The notes: generated from the letters alone by a model not told the origin. 64,000 nucleotides of DNA from Pseudoalteromonas rubra (GCF_005886805.2 NZ_CP045430.1:992001-1056000), one strand, 5' to 3'. Shown: positions 28,737 through 37,995, counted from the first letter of the stretch. Program-made: numbers and translations.

Positions 28737-31700
28737 ATGATATTTAATAACTTAACACGATTCTCTACCTTTACTCGTGCCAGCTCAACGGCGCCAGCTA
28801 TCGCCAAATTTGCCGTTTGCATGAGTTTAATTGCGAGTGCGCAGTTTGCTCAGGCGGCACAGTGTTCATTTACCATTCCAGATAACTGGAACAACGGCTT
28901 TAAAACCGAAATAGTCATTGAGAATGATTCAGATCAGAGCTTTAACATCTGGTCCCTCGAACTCACCTGGAACCCGGGCATCTCCCTACAAAATGGCTGG
29001 AACGGCAATTTCGACTGTAACGACACTGGGTGTACCATCACCTCGCAGGGCCATACGGTCCATGCAAATCAGTCATTTGGGCTGGGTTTTGTTGCCAGTA
29101 AAAATGGCCTAAGTGAAGACGTTGCCATCACTCTCAATGGCGATGTGTGCAGCAATTCAGGTCCGACTACGCCCCCGGATGCAGTCACAGAAACGGGGTT
29201 ATGGGCACTGGACAGCACTGAGTCATCTCTGAGTTATGTGTCGGTCAAAAAAGACCATGTGGCAGAGCTGAACCAGTTTGTGTCGCAAGATAATGCAGCC
29301 CCTGCGTTATCGGGCAGTATTGATGCCGACGGGCGCGTCACGCTGGCGGTTGATTTGAATAGTGTGTCTACCGGTGTAGATATCAGAAACAGCCGGGTTA
29401 TGGACTTACTGTTTGAAACCGAATTACTGCCAACGGCGTACTTCAATACTCAGATTGACCCTGCGCTATTGAGCACGCTGGAAGTGGGCAATCCGACAGT
29501 TCAAACCGTTACCGGTGAGATGAGCCTGCATGGCGTAAACCAAGAGATGAGCCTGGATGTGTTAGTCGTGAAGCTGGCAACTGGCCATGTTAACGTCAGC
29601 ACGCTTACGCCGATGATCATCGACAGTAAAACCTTTGATATGGACTACGGTATTGAGGCACTGCGAGTGGTTGCTAATCTGAGTGGCATTGGTGAGACCG
29701 TACCGGTTTACTTTAACCTGACCTTTTTATCAGCCGAGCAAGACAGTTTTGAGCCTGTTGATATGGCGGCTAAACCGGCCGCACCTTCGGAGCTGAGCGC
29801 CAGTGTCCTATCGGCCGAAGCTCAGGCGCAATTAAGCTGGTACGACAACAGCAATAACGAAACCAATTATCTGGTGCGATTAAAATCGCTTGATGGCCGC
29901 TGGCACACCACCGCAACGCTTGCCTCTAACGCCAGTTATTACGAGTCGGGTTTACCGGAGTCCGGCGAGTTTGATTACAAGGTGATTGCGCTGAGCAACT
30001 CAGTGCCCTCCCAGCCGAGTAATATTGCCCGAGTCACAGTCACTGAAACCGACCCCATTGCCCGTGGCATGGAACTGTACAAAACCAACTGTGCCGGGTG
30101 TCATGGTTCTGAAGGCGGCGGTCTGGGTTCCTTCCCTGCGCTTAATACCGAACGTGATGTACAGGCAATGATTGATGTGATCACCGCGACTATGCCTTAT
30201 GGCGCGCCAGGTGCCTGTGATGAGCAATGTGCCACGGATATCGCGGCATATCTGCAAACCCTGTGGCCTGCCCCCTTAACCTGTGATGTGGGTGTCGCGC
30301 CTGTGGCATACGGTGCAAGACAGTTAAAAATCCTGACCCAAACCGAGTATCAAAACACAGTGGAAGACTTACTGGGAGTTGATTTCGCAGTATCAGACGG
30401 CTTATCGCCGGATTCTCAGGTCGGCTTTTTCATCAATAATACCCATGCCGCTGTGCAGCCTTCTAACTACAGCAACTACCTGCTGGTTGCCGAAGAAATC
30501 GCACAATGGGTGGCTGATAATGGCTATTCGCCTGCTTTAAATTGTGCAGCCATTAATGAAGACTGTGCCAACCGTTTGATTGATGAGTTAGCGCCGCAGA
30601 TATTCCGTCGACCGCTGACCCAGGATGAAGCGGACAGTTATCGACTGATCGCAACGGGCTTTTTCAACAATAACGACGTTGCAGCGGGCATGCAGTTAGC
30701 GCTGGAAGGCTTGCTGTCTTCGCCACAGTTTATCTATCGTCATGAATTGGGTGAAGCGAACCCGGATAACTCAGAGTTGGATTACGACGCCTTCGAACTG
30801 ACGTCATGGGAAATGGCTACCTTCCTGTCTTATACCTTTACCGGATCAACACCTGATCAGCTTCTGTGGCAGGCCGCTGAACGTGACGAGCTGCGTGATG
30901 AAGCCCATATCATTGCCCATGCAAACCGCCTTGCTGAGCAAGCCAAGCCTGTGTTGGGTGACTTTGTAGGCAGCTGGTTAGGTACAGGCAGTTTAGAGGT
31001 CGCCAGTAAAGATCAGGACCACTACCCGGGCTTTGCCAATCTGGTACCTGCCATGAAAGCGGAGATCAACGAAACCTTCTCCTACATCATGACTCAGCCG
31101 GACGAAAAATTTGGCTCGCTATATACAGCCAACTTCACGTTCGTCAACCAGTTACTGGCCAGCCACTACAACATTCCTGGCGTATCGGGTGATGACCTAC
31201 AAAAAGTAGAGACCACACAGCGCGGTGGCATCTTAGCCAATGGTGCGTTTATGTCGCGCTGGGCTGAAGTAGACGAGTCGCACCCTATCTTACGCTCGGT
31301 CAGAGTGCGCCGTCGTATGTTGTGTCAGGAGCAGCCCGATCCGCCTGCCGGTACCTTTGAAGCCAGAGAGCAAAGGCTCGCCGAGCTGTCTGACTTGTTA
31401 CAAGACCCGACGACCACCAACCGACTCAAGTACCACAGCTTAACGGAAGGTCAGCCTTGTTCAAGTTGCCACGAAAAGTACATCAACCCGATGGGCTTTG
31501 GCATGGAAGACTTTGATGCCGTGGGCAACATCCGCAATCAAGACAATAACGGTAATGTGATCGACGCATCGGGCACCCTCTATGCTCCAGAGAAGTACGC
31601 ACAAGTCAGTGACTTTGTGCCATTCAACGGCACTAAACAATTAGGTGCTGTGATAGCCGACCTTTCTTCTGCTCAAAGCTGCTTACCACAGCAGATGTTC

Positions 31701-31907
31701 CGCTACGTAATGGGTGTGGGTCATGACTCAATCGACCCGACGAGTGAAGAAGACAAGCGTCTGTCTCAGACAGAGCAGGTCGGTTATATGTGTGAAATCG
31801 ACACACTGACCAACACCATGATGCAGGAAAGCCCGAGAGCCATGCTGGAGAAATTTGGTTCACTCAAGTCGGTGCGTTATCGCAAAGCCTGGTCCAGAAG
31901 CGAGTAA
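28737..31907 (+). CDS. Secreted CBM2-YceI-Fn3-cytochrome c-DUF1592 protein
   Basis: 1056 residues. Signal peptide (to about 40), CBM2-like 43-141, YceI-like 154-333, fibronectin III-like about 350-437, cytochrome c domain with CAGCH near 452-456, then the PSD-type series DUF1587/DUF1595/DUF1592/DUF1588/DUF1585 to the end, including a second heme-type CSSCH (near 908) in 'CHEKYINPMGFGMEDFD'. Proteins with the DUF1592 set are usually encoded with DUF1552 proteins, as here. The combination suggests an extracellular or periplasmic electron-transfer enzyme anchored to polysaccharide; the reaction is unknown. Confidence 0.88.
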   Translation: MIFNNLTRFSTFTRASSTAPAIAKFAVCMSLIASAQFAQAAQCSFTIPDNWNNGFKTEIVIENDSDQSFNIWSLELTWNPGISLQNGWNGNFDCNDTGCTITSQGHTVHANQSFGLGFVASKNGLSEDVAITLNGDVCSNSGPTTPPDAVTETGLWALDSTESSLSYVSVKKDHVAELNQFVSQDNAAPALSGSIDADGRVTLAVDLNSVSTGVDIRNSRVMDLLFETELLPTAYFNTQIDPALLSTLEVGNPTVQTVTGEMSLHGVNQEMSLDVLVVKLATGHVNVSTLTPMIIDSKTFDMDYGIEALRVVANLSGIGETVPVYFNLTFLSAEQDSFEPVDMAAKPAAPSELSASVLSAEAQAQLSWYDNSNNETNYLVRLKSLDGRWHTTATLASNASYYESGLPESGEFDYKVIALSNSVPSQPSNIARVTVTETDPIARGMELYKTNCAGCHGSEGGGLGSFPALNTERDVQAMIDVITATMPYGAPGACDEQCATDIAAYLQTLWPAPLTCDVGVAPVAYGARQLKILTQTEYQNTVEDLLGVDFAVSDGLSPDSQVGFFINNTHAAVQPSNYSNYLLVAEEIAQWVADNGYSPALNCAAINEDCANRLIDELAPQIFRRPLTQDEADSYRLIATGFFNNNDVAAGMQLALEGLLSSPQFIYRHELGEANPDNSELDYDAFELTSWEMATFLSYTFTGSTPDQLLWQAAERDELRDEAHIIAHANRLAEQAKPVLGDFVGSWLGTGSLEVASKDQDHYPGFANLVPAMKAEINETFSYIMTQPDEKFGSLYTANFTFVNQLLASHYNIPGVSGDDLQKVETTQRGGILANGAFMSRWAEVDESHPILRSVRVRRRMLCQEQPDPPAGTFEAREQRLAELSDLLQDPTTTNRLKYHSLTEGQPCSSCHEKYINPMGFGMEDFDAVGNIRNQDNNGNVIDASGTLYAPEKYAQVSDFVPFNGTKQLGAVIADLSSAQSCLPQQMFRYVMGVGHDSIDPTSEEDKRLSQTEQVGYMCEIDTLTNTMMQESPRAMLEKFGSLKSVRYRKAWSRSE

Positions 31908-31937
31908 TGCGGGTCACAACATTAAGAGGTTAGTAAC

Positions 31938-33164
31938 ATGAAAAAAGAGCATTTAAATAACATGGCGATATCGCGCCGCAGCTTATTAAAAATGTTTATG
32001 GCGTCGGGTATTTCGACCGCCCTGATCCGCACATCACCGCTGGTATCAGGACTACTTTTCGCACGACATGCCGATGCGATGGACGCCGGGCTGCCCAATA
32101 AAACCGTGTCTATTTATATTCCGGGCGGGTCTATCTCCTCGCTTTGGAACCCCACGGGCAGTGGTGAAAGCATGCAATTGGGCGTGATGTCGGCAGGCTA
32201 TGAGCCGGTCAAAACCGAATGTAACTTTATGGTCAACATGGCCCACTCCAATGCAGGCCATGGCCGAATGCCAGTACTGCTCGCCCAGAACTGGGGCGGT
32301 GACAGTTACGACGTCACTATGGGTAATGCACTGGGCCCGAACCTGCCATTTCGCTATCTGAACTTAGGCGTTCACAGTAATGGTCAGGGCCATTTAACCA
32401 AAGACAACCGTAACCATTTGCCGTTCCAGGAAAACCCCTTCACCGTGTATAAAATGGTGTTTGGCGGCGCCCAGGGCAGCAACAGTAAAACGCCTATCAT
32501 GAATGCGCATATGTCGGCAGCCAACGCGATTAAAAACAGGCTTGCAGGCTACGAAATACAGCGCATGAACGATCATCTTGATGCCATTGCAGACACCCAA
32601 CGACGTTTGGATGAGCTCTCTGGCGGCACCTCCTGTGGCATTGCCCCCGATGACACAGAGTTCCCATTGACCTTTGATACCTTCAGCCAGCAGGCCAGGC
32701 TACAAGCAGACATTGCCGTGGCAGCTTTGCAATGTAACCTGACCAGCTCGGTGTCACTGGCCTTTGGTAACCACCAGTCAGAGTTCCGTATTCCTGAGCT
32801 GAACTTCCAGGGACATTATCACAACGCTATCCACGGTGGCAGTAACGGCCAGCCAAACTACCCGTACTACACCGAAATGCGCAGCCACCTGGGCAGCCTG
32901 AGCGCCTATTTGATCCAAAAGCTCAAAGCAGCCGGCATCTTAGACAGCACAGTGGTATTAGAAACCACCGACATGGGCCATGCAGACAAACACTCTGCCA
33001 ACCCCTGCGCCTATCTAATCGCCGGCGGCGGCGCCCGCATCAACCGAGGCGTAGTCAGCGACATCGGCTCAGGCTACAACCAGCACGATGTGCTGCACAC
33101 CGCAGCTAAGGCTTGTGGCGTAGATCTTGGGTTTGGTAAGGAAATTCCGGGGGTGATTGTTTAG
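31938..33164 (+). CDS. DUF1552 protein with twin-arginine signal
   Basis: 408 residues. The N-terminus has SRRSLLKMFMASG, a Tat-like signal. The body matches DUF1552 ('VYIPGGSISSLWNPTG'-like opening, 'HSNAGHGRMP', 'GHYHNAIHGG', 'ETTDMGHADKHSANP', 'LIAGGGARINRG'), a family related to the sulfatase/DUF1501 alpha/beta hydrolase-like fold. It follows the DUF1592 gene by 30 bases and ends the operon. Tat export suggests it folds or binds metal in the cytoplasm before export. Confidence 0.88.
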   Translation: MKKEHLNNMAISRRSLLKMFMASGISTALIRTSPLVSGLLFARHADAMDAGLPNKTVSIYIPGGSISSLWNPTGSGESMQLGVMSAGYEPVKTECNFMVNMAHSNAGHGRMPVLLAQNWGGDSYDVTMGNALGPNLPFRYLNLGVHSNGQGHLTKDNRNHLPFQENPFTVYKMVFGGAQGSNSKTPIMNAHMSAANAIKNRLAGYEIQRMNDHLDAIADTQRRLDELSGGTSCGIAPDDTEFPLTFDTFSQQARLQADIAVAALQCNLTSSVSLAFGNHQSEFRIPELNFQGHYHNAIHGGSNGQPNYPYYTEMRSHLGSLSAYLIQKLKAAGILDSTVVLETTDMGHADKHSANPCAYLIAGGGARINRGVVSDIGSGYNQHDVLHTAAKACGVDLGFGKEIPGVIV

Positions 33165-33225
33165 GTGATTGTTTTAATAACGGTTATTTATTGAGTCGTA
33201 TGGGTTTGTAGATAACCTGGACAGC

Positions 33226-33247
33226 AAAGCCCCTTTTTAGGGGCTTT
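33226..33247. terminator. Bidirectional terminator
   Basis: An 8-bp stem (AAAGCCCC / GGGGCTTT, 5-6 base loop) followed by TTTTTTT on the plus strand and preceded by As. It ends the CBM2/DUF1552 operon and overlaps the 3' end of the convergent antitoxin gene. Confidence 0.85.
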
Positions 33248-33521
33248 TTTTGTGGCGTAGCACTTGAGTAAGCGCATCCTCATTTGAAACGCCCAGACCT
33301 GAAGCTAACTGGGCCTCCGCTGTAAGCATTTCTTCGAGCAATTCAATTTTCTCTTGCATCGCTTCGTATTCAGCCACATCAAGTACAACGGCAACACCTT
33401 TACCGCGCTGTGTGATTACCAATGGACGACGCGTCTCATTGATTTGCTTAATGTAGGATGCGACACCAGCTCGAAACTCAGAAAGCGGCTGAATATCTTT
33501 GTCCAGATGAATACGACTCAT
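33237..33521 (-). CDS. Phd/YefM-type antitoxin without adjacent toxin
   Basis: About 94 residues from the ATG at 33521 (MSRIHLDKDIQPLSEF), the usual antitoxin start. The N-terminal Phd/YefM DNA-binding fold ('IQPLSEFRAGVASYIKQINETRRPLVITQRGKGVAVVLDVAEYE') and a C-terminal toxin-binding helix are intact. The expected ParE/RelE-type toxin should follow downstream, but a terminator and the DUF1552 gene occupy that space. Two TTTTGTAC-type repeats in the promoter (about 33534-33555) look like its autoregulatory operator. Confidence 0.85.
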   Translation of the reverse strand: MSRIHLDKDIQPLSEFRAGVASYIKQINETRRPLVITQRGKGVAVVLDVAEYEAMQEKIELLEEMLTAEAQLASGLGVSNEDALTQVLRHKKSP

Positions 33522-33554
33522 AACGAACCCTAAAAAGTACAAAATAACGTACAA

Positions 33555-33875
33555 AAAATAGTTTAACTAATGATGATGAGCAAGAAGTTGGGTGTGTCAC
33601 AACTTTTGGGGGGATGTCCACATAACTTAGTTTGATTACTCGAGCGATTATCCAGCATTAAGAAAACCATTCAATTCTGGCTAACCCACGCCAATCAGCG
33701 TAGGTATTACCATAATACAATTGATATCTGATACTAGGCACAGACTGGCTAGGCTATTCAAATAGCCAATATTATTCATGGCATTAGGTTGCAGCAAGGT
33801 ATAGGGGAGCCAAATTGACCTCTGATAAAAAGGGACGTAAATTATGCGACCAACATCACCAAGGACCGACACACT
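33555..33875. other. Intergenic, no gene seen
   Basis: About 320 bases. It holds the antitoxin promoter side and the promoter for the pentapeptide-like gene. No coding frame was found. Confidence 0.4.
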
Positions 33876-35564
33876 ATGGCACGCGATGACAGCAAGACCG
33901 TATTAGAAGGCCAGGCCGCAATTGACCTTTGGCTTCAGGGTAAAGAGATCTGGAATAAATGGGTAGAAGAGAACCCTATTGCAGATGTGGATTTTGCAAA
34001 GGCAGACTTCGCAAAGTACGATACAGTGTCTTTTGAGGGTTACAAATTCCCTAAGGGTTACGTTAGCTTCATCCGTGCCAAATTTGGTGAGGGTCGCGTA
34101 AGCTTCAGTGGTGCACAATTTGGTAAGGGTGGCGTAAGCTTCTACAACACACAATTTGGTGAGGGTCGCGTAAGCTTCATGAGAGCCAAATTTGGTGAGG
34201 GTAACGTTTACTTCAGTGGTGCCAAATTTGATAAGGGTGACGTAAGCTTCTTCAACACGCAATTTGGTGAGGGTAAGGTTGACTTCAGTGGTGCACAATT
34301 TGGTGAGGGTCGCGTTGACTTCAGTGGTGCCAAATTTGGTGAGGGTCGCGTTGACTTCAGTTTTGCCAAATTTGATAAGGGTGACGTAAGCTTTGTAGAA
34401 GCCAAATTTGATAAGGGTGACGTAAGCTTCATGAGAGCCAGATTTGGTGAGGGTAGCGTAAACTTCTACAACACACAATTTGGTGAGGGTCGCGTAAGCT
34501 TCATTGGAACCAAATTTGGTGAGAGTAACGTTAGCTTCATCCGTACCAAATTTGGTGAGGGTGATATTAGCTTCAGAGGTGCACAATTTGGTGAGGGTCG
34601 CGTAAGCTTCATGAGAGCCAAATTTGGTGAGGGTAACGTTTACTTCTCGAATACCAAATTTGGTGAGGGTGACGTTAGCTTCACCCTTGCCAAATTTGGT
34701 GAGGGTGACGTTAGCTTCAACGGCTTGAAATTAGAAGGTCAATTCAATTTTTCAGATGTCGAAGGAACGGAACAGATTAAATCCCTTTCTTTCAAGTTTG
34801 CCACTTTTGACGGTCCCGTAAGTCTAGATGGAAATAGCTTCAATTGCATACCTGACTTCACCAACACCAAACTTACACATCAACTTAGTTTGAGCCATTT
34901 TACTACTAGAGCAAAGAAAACCAGCAAAGGGAAAGCTATACCTATATTTTTTGCTCTAATCCAAACAATTTGGTCAGGCTCCCCAATCCAATACTCTAAA
35001 GCCAAGAGTGCCTTAAAACTTTCCAGGAAACTCTCCAGAAAGCTACCCTGGCTAAGCAAAACAGCAGCCGCCGACAAGCAGGACATAGACCGTATTCGAC
35101 GTTTGAAAGAACTGGCGGAGACCAATAAGCATCATAAACTCGCTTTAGATCTGCATGTCGAAGAAATGAAATGTAGTAGATGGATTGAAACCCCATGGCA
35201 CCAATTACTCACTGAGTTTCTATTTCAAAAACTTGGCGATTACGGGCGGAGTATATTCAGGCCTACACTATCACTTGTCTTACTTTGGCTGACATGTGCA
35301 CCAATATATGCCTATTCATCTGACAAGAAAGATATTACATACGATGCGCTGTTATTTTCTTTCTCACAGATGTTCTCCATAATACCGAGTTCAAAAGATG
35401 CGCGCTCAGAATCATCAGCTGCACTGTATGGGACTTTGGTTAATGACAAGCTGGTTGTCGACATACCTCATGCAGTGTTTGCTGTAGCCGGGTTCCAATC
35501 ACTCGCATCAATAGCACTGGTCTTTCTGATTGGCCTGGCATTACGCAATAGATTTAGAATATAG
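33876..35564 (+). CDS. Pentapeptide-like repeat membrane protein
   Basis: 562 residues. Residues 58-285 are 19 consecutive 12-residue units, consensus FGEGrVSFxxAk, with Phe every 5 and 7 positions as in the 'Pentapeptide_3' style of right-handed beta-helix. After a linker rich in basic helix, two hydrophobic segments near the C-terminus (about 468-490 and 532-555) flank 'ALLFSFSQMFSIIPSS', resembling the pore region seen in many pentapeptide-repeat membrane proteins. Probably an inner-membrane protein with a cytoplasmic beta-helix; role unknown. Confidence 0.85.
   Translation: MARDDSKTVLEGQAAIDLWLQGKEIWNKWVEENPIADVDFAKADFAKYDTVSFEGYKFPKGYVSFIRAKFGEGRVSFSGAQFGKGGVSFYNTQFGEGRVSFMRAKFGEGNVYFSGAKFDKGDVSFFNTQFGEGKVDFSGAQFGEGRVDFSGAKFGEGRVDFSFAKFDKGDVSFVEAKFDKGDVSFMRARFGEGSVNFYNTQFGEGRVSFIGTKFGESNVSFIRTKFGEGDISFRGAQFGEGRVSFMRAKFGEGNVYFSNTKFGEGDVSFTLAKFGEGDVSFNGLKLEGQFNFSDVEGTEQIKSLSFKFATFDGPVSLDGNSFNCIPDFTNTKLTHQLSLSHFTTRAKKTSKGKAIPIFFALIQTIWSGSPIQYSKAKSALKLSRKLSRKLPWLSKTAAADKQDIDRIRRLKELAETNKHHKLALDLHVEEMKCSRWIETPWHQLLTEFLFQKLGDYGRSIFRPTLSLVLLWLTCAPIYAYSSDKKDITYDALLFSFSQMFSIIPSSKDARSESSAALYGTLVNDKLVVDIPHAVFAVAGFQSLASIALVFLIGLALRNRFRI
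34047..34730 (+). repeat. 19 tandem 36-bp coding repeats
   Basis: The DNA units behind the 12-residue repeats are near-identical (recurring AAATTTGGTGAGGGT). Such identity suggests recent expansion and likely copy-number variation. Confidence 0.9.
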
Positions 35565-35594
35565 AGAGCGTGCTGTTGACTTGGCTTGTTAGAT
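35565..35594 (-). repeat. Truncated integron attC remnant
   Basis: The 140-residue cassette gene ends in ATCTAAC (an RYYYAAC core), as in a cassette attC, but only about 24 bases remain before the pentapeptide gene, so the site is cut short. This marks the edge of the cassette array. Confidence 0.5.
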
Positions 35595-36011
35595 CACCTT
35601 GCCCACATTTTTAATGTGTAAAACAACATGAAAAATGCCAATTAATAAAGGGCATATAAAAATATAAAAAAACAAATAAGCCGTTGCATTATCGTGAGGG
35701 TTAAGCTGATTGTAGCGGCCATTAAATAACCACAAAGAAACAACTAATAAAGAAGCGACGCCACACAAAAGAAACCAAAACCTTTTACTATATGATATTT
35801 TCAAACCCCAACATACTGAAGTAGAGCCAACAAAGCCTAATATGCCCATAACGCCAAGCGTCACAAAAGCAATTGCCATAGGGAATGCTTTATCGAATAA
35901 ACTGAGTGCGCCAGAAAAAACACCTAAACACGCTAACGCAACCAATATCAACGATGGTACCCAGCCAATTATGATTGAAATACCAATTATGAGTTGATTG
36001 CGGAATTCCAT
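35589..36011 (-). CDS. Integron cassette gene: four-helix membrane protein
   Basis: 140 residues with four hydrophobic segments (about 8-35, 40-68, 78-96, 112-132). The start is six bases after the preceding attC core, and the stop lies in the attC remnant, the normal cassette layout. Lower GC than the flanking core genes. No family recognised. Confidence 0.7.
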   Translation of the reverse strand: MEFRNQLIIGISIIIGWVPSLILVALACLGVFSGALSLFDKAFPMAIAFVTLGVMGILGFVGSTSVCWGLKISYSKRFWFLLCGVASLLVVSLWLFNGRYNQLNPHDNATAYLFFYIFICPLLIGIFHVVLHIKNVGKVI

Positions 36012-36016
36012 TGATT

Positions 36017-36119
36017 ACCTAACGCTTGCCGTAAACGGCACAAAATCACAGGCTAAAATTAGCAACGAAGGAGCACAAGCCTGCTGTTTTGCGCCCCTTG
36101 ATTAAAGCGTTTGTTAACT
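36017..36119 (-). repeat. Integron attC site (VCR-like)
   Basis: 103 bases bounded by GTTAAC (inside the upstream gene's stop region) and GTTAGGT (GTTRRRY core). Inside is an imperfect palindrome with CAGCAGGCTTGTG. It aligns along its length with the site at 36861, which identifies both as cassette recombination sites. Confidence 0.8.
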
Positions 36120-36822
36120 ACAAAAAGATTCCCATTACTTTTTTGTTTTCTGGGTTCACTAATATTCTTATTTCTTTTGCTTCATAACCTTGACTATGCA
36201 CTTGGTAGACGAGTTCAAAGTGATAGGGAAGATTATCTACTTCATAATATGCTAGTTTTAAAACTGGTTTAACAACAAACTCTCCAGAAACACTTTTGGT
36301 AAGCTCAGATAAAAGCTCCTCGAAGTTATCTCTAGTAATCAACGACTTCAATCTGGCATCAGTGTGGTCATATAACTCTAAGCTATTGCCAGAAAAAATC
36401 TCTTTTACAAACTTTGCTTTACTTTTTGATTCGGATTCTAAAATATCAACATGCTCAATTTGAAATTGACTTATATAGTTGTAAATTTGAGATATTTTAC
36501 CTTTTAACACTTCCATTTCTGAAACATCAAAAGTAGCTTTATCAAATTTTAAAATATATGTAATCGCTCCATTTGAAAAAGATGCAGGATAAAAATCTAT
36601 AGCACCTAACCTTGCAACGTCCGTGATATCCAATGACTTTAAAATATAACGATTATCGAACGAAGATAACAGATTAAAATGCTCTTTGTTACGAGTCTCA
36701 TCAAAGCCAGTGTTAACAACTACTTTGTGAGCTTCCTTTACTTTTGCAGAACAACCAAAATCCAGTTGTGTTAAAACGAATACAACAAAAAGTACGATTA
36801 AAATTTTAATCAATTTATTCAT
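36118..36822 (-). CDS. Integron cassette gene: exported hypothetical protein
   Basis: 234 residues. Hydrophobic N-terminus 5-20 followed by 'LDFGC', which could be a lipobox (Cys24) or a plain signal anchor. The rest is soluble alpha/beta with 'FDNRYILKSLDITDVARLGAIDFYPASF'. AT-rich compared with neighbours, consistent with a cassette. No family recognised. Confidence 0.7.
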   Translation of the reverse strand: MNKLIKILIVLFVVFVLTQLDFGCSAKVKEAHKVVVNTGFDETRNKEHFNLLSSFDNRYILKSLDITDVARLGAIDFYPASFSNGAITYILKFDKATFDVSEMEVLKGKISQIYNYISQFQIEHVDILESESKSKAKFVKEIFSGNSLELYDHTDARLKSLITRDNFEELLSELTKSVSGEFVVKPVLKLAYYEVDNLPYHFELVYQVHSQGYEAKEIRILVNPENKKVMGIFL

Positions 36823-36860
36823 TAATTTTCACTCATTGACCTAGGTAGGCCACAATTTGT

Positions 36861-36962
36861 AGCTAACGCCTGTTAACAGGCAATAAAATAGTTGGTTAAA
36901 ATAAGCGAAAAAGGAACACAAGCCAACTGTTTTGTTGTCCTTTTTTTAACGGCCTTGTTAGC
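36861..36962 (-). repeat. Integron attC site (VCR-like)
   Basis: 102 bases from GCTAAC (overlapping the stop of the Imm26-like gene) to GTTAGCT, with an internal palindrome (CAGTTGG ... CCAACTA) and inner CCTGTTAACAGG. Closely similar to the site at 36017. Confidence 0.8.
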
Positions 36963-37401
36963 CCTGCCAACCACTACCAATGCGCTCAATTAACAGGGTA
37001 TCATTTCTGACACCTCGAATAGGATACTCCATCTGTTTAGCTGATAACTCTCCAACTCGAACTTCCTTTTCGCCATCCCATAGCCACCAGACCTCAACAA
37101 TACCCGACTTGTTTGCGAAACCTGCTCGAAAAGTAGGAAAGTCTTGATATTCATCTTTAATTGCTAAATTACCAATGACTCTAACAATTCCACGAGCTAA
37201 GGCTGCAGACAATGGGAAGAAAGTTGTGAATTGATGTTTTGTAGACAACAGTTCAGCGATATCTCCCACTTTTTGACTAATCTGGAAAACACGTAGCAAG
37301 GAACCATACTGTTTATTCTTATGGGTATATTGAGCATAACCTGTTCCATTATTTGGTAATGAAATCTCAATAATGTCGCCTAATTTTGGACGTTTACTCA
37401 T
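36958..37401 (-). CDS. Integron cassette gene: Imm26-like immunity protein
   Basis: 147 residues opening 'KLGDIIEISLPNNGTGYAQYTHKNKQYGSLLRVF', the characteristic start of the Imm26 family of polymorphic-toxin immunity proteins, and ending with a short Gly/Trp tail. Its stop is inside the attC. No cognate toxin is nearby; unpaired immunity genes are common in cassette arrays. Confidence 0.75.
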   Translation of the reverse strand: MSKRPKLGDIIEISLPNNGTGYAQYTHKNKQYGSLLRVFQISQKVGDIAELLSTKHQFTTFFPLSAALARGIVRVIGNLAIKDEYQDFPTFRAGFANKSGIVEVWWLWDGEKEVRVGELSAKQMEYPIRGVRNDTLLIERIGSGWQG

Positions 37402-37682
37402 AATTTCCTAGGAAGGGCTAACAATTTATTCTACCCCATTATGTCGGAACATAAACTGACATAACGGGTTGTATTACATAACCTAATGGTCCAACGGAAT
37501 AAACTCGATGTAAACAACATGTTGCGACTATAAAAGTCGCAGCCATGTGAAATTTGGACACATTGGGGCGTAATAATATTATTGAATAATAGCCCAAGAA
37601 CTGTCTATACATCCAGTGTATTTTGCTTGGACACCCGCCCTCAATTAGTGTGCCTCAGGAAACTGCTGTGTTGTATGTCAAT
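37402..37682. other. Possible cassette-array start or leader
   Basis: GGCTAAC (37416-37422) precedes an inverted repeat CCCATTATGTC ... GACATAACGGG (about 37436-37472), perhaps a further, divergent attC. No gene and no integrase. Confidence 0.35.
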
Positions 37683-37995
37683 AGATTCAGGCTTGCAGGC
37701 GTCCAGGATGACGGTAGGGTTTGTGAGTTCGACAGCAAAGAATCACCTCTGTGCCGCACATTAGTAGCTCCCGACTTGCAGACGTTCGGGATTACGGTGT
37801 GGTTTGTAAGTTCGGCCGTAACGGAGTACCTCTGTGCCGCACGTTAGTAGATCCCGGCTCACAAGCGTCTGGGATGACGGAGGGGTTTGTGAGTTCGACT
37901 GCAAAGGGAAACCGCTGTGCCGCACATTAGTAGCTCCCGGCTCGCAGACGTCCAGGATGACGGTAGGGTTTGTCAATTCGACAACCACTTTGCCC
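37683..37995. repeat. 83-bp REP-like tandem repeat (about 3.7 units)
   Basis: Units begin at 37683, 37766, 37849 and 37932, exactly 83 bases apart. Each has a dyad of the form ATCCCGGCTCGCAAGCGTCCGGGAT, then GACGG..GGGTTTGTGAGTTCGAC and CTGTGCCGCACRTTAGT. Related copies occur at 38556-38672, 40918-41020 and 47783-47820. Confidence 0.85.

Noticed and set aside
33903..34586. Long minus-strand frame over the pentapeptide-like gene
   Set aside because: It mirrors the 36-bp repeats; its repetitive sequence is a by-product of the plus-strand repeat and has no independent ribosome site or fold.
34047..34730. Possible CRISPR array
   Set aside because: Repeats are contiguous coding units without spacers; the same holds for the 83-bp and 21-bp arrays.
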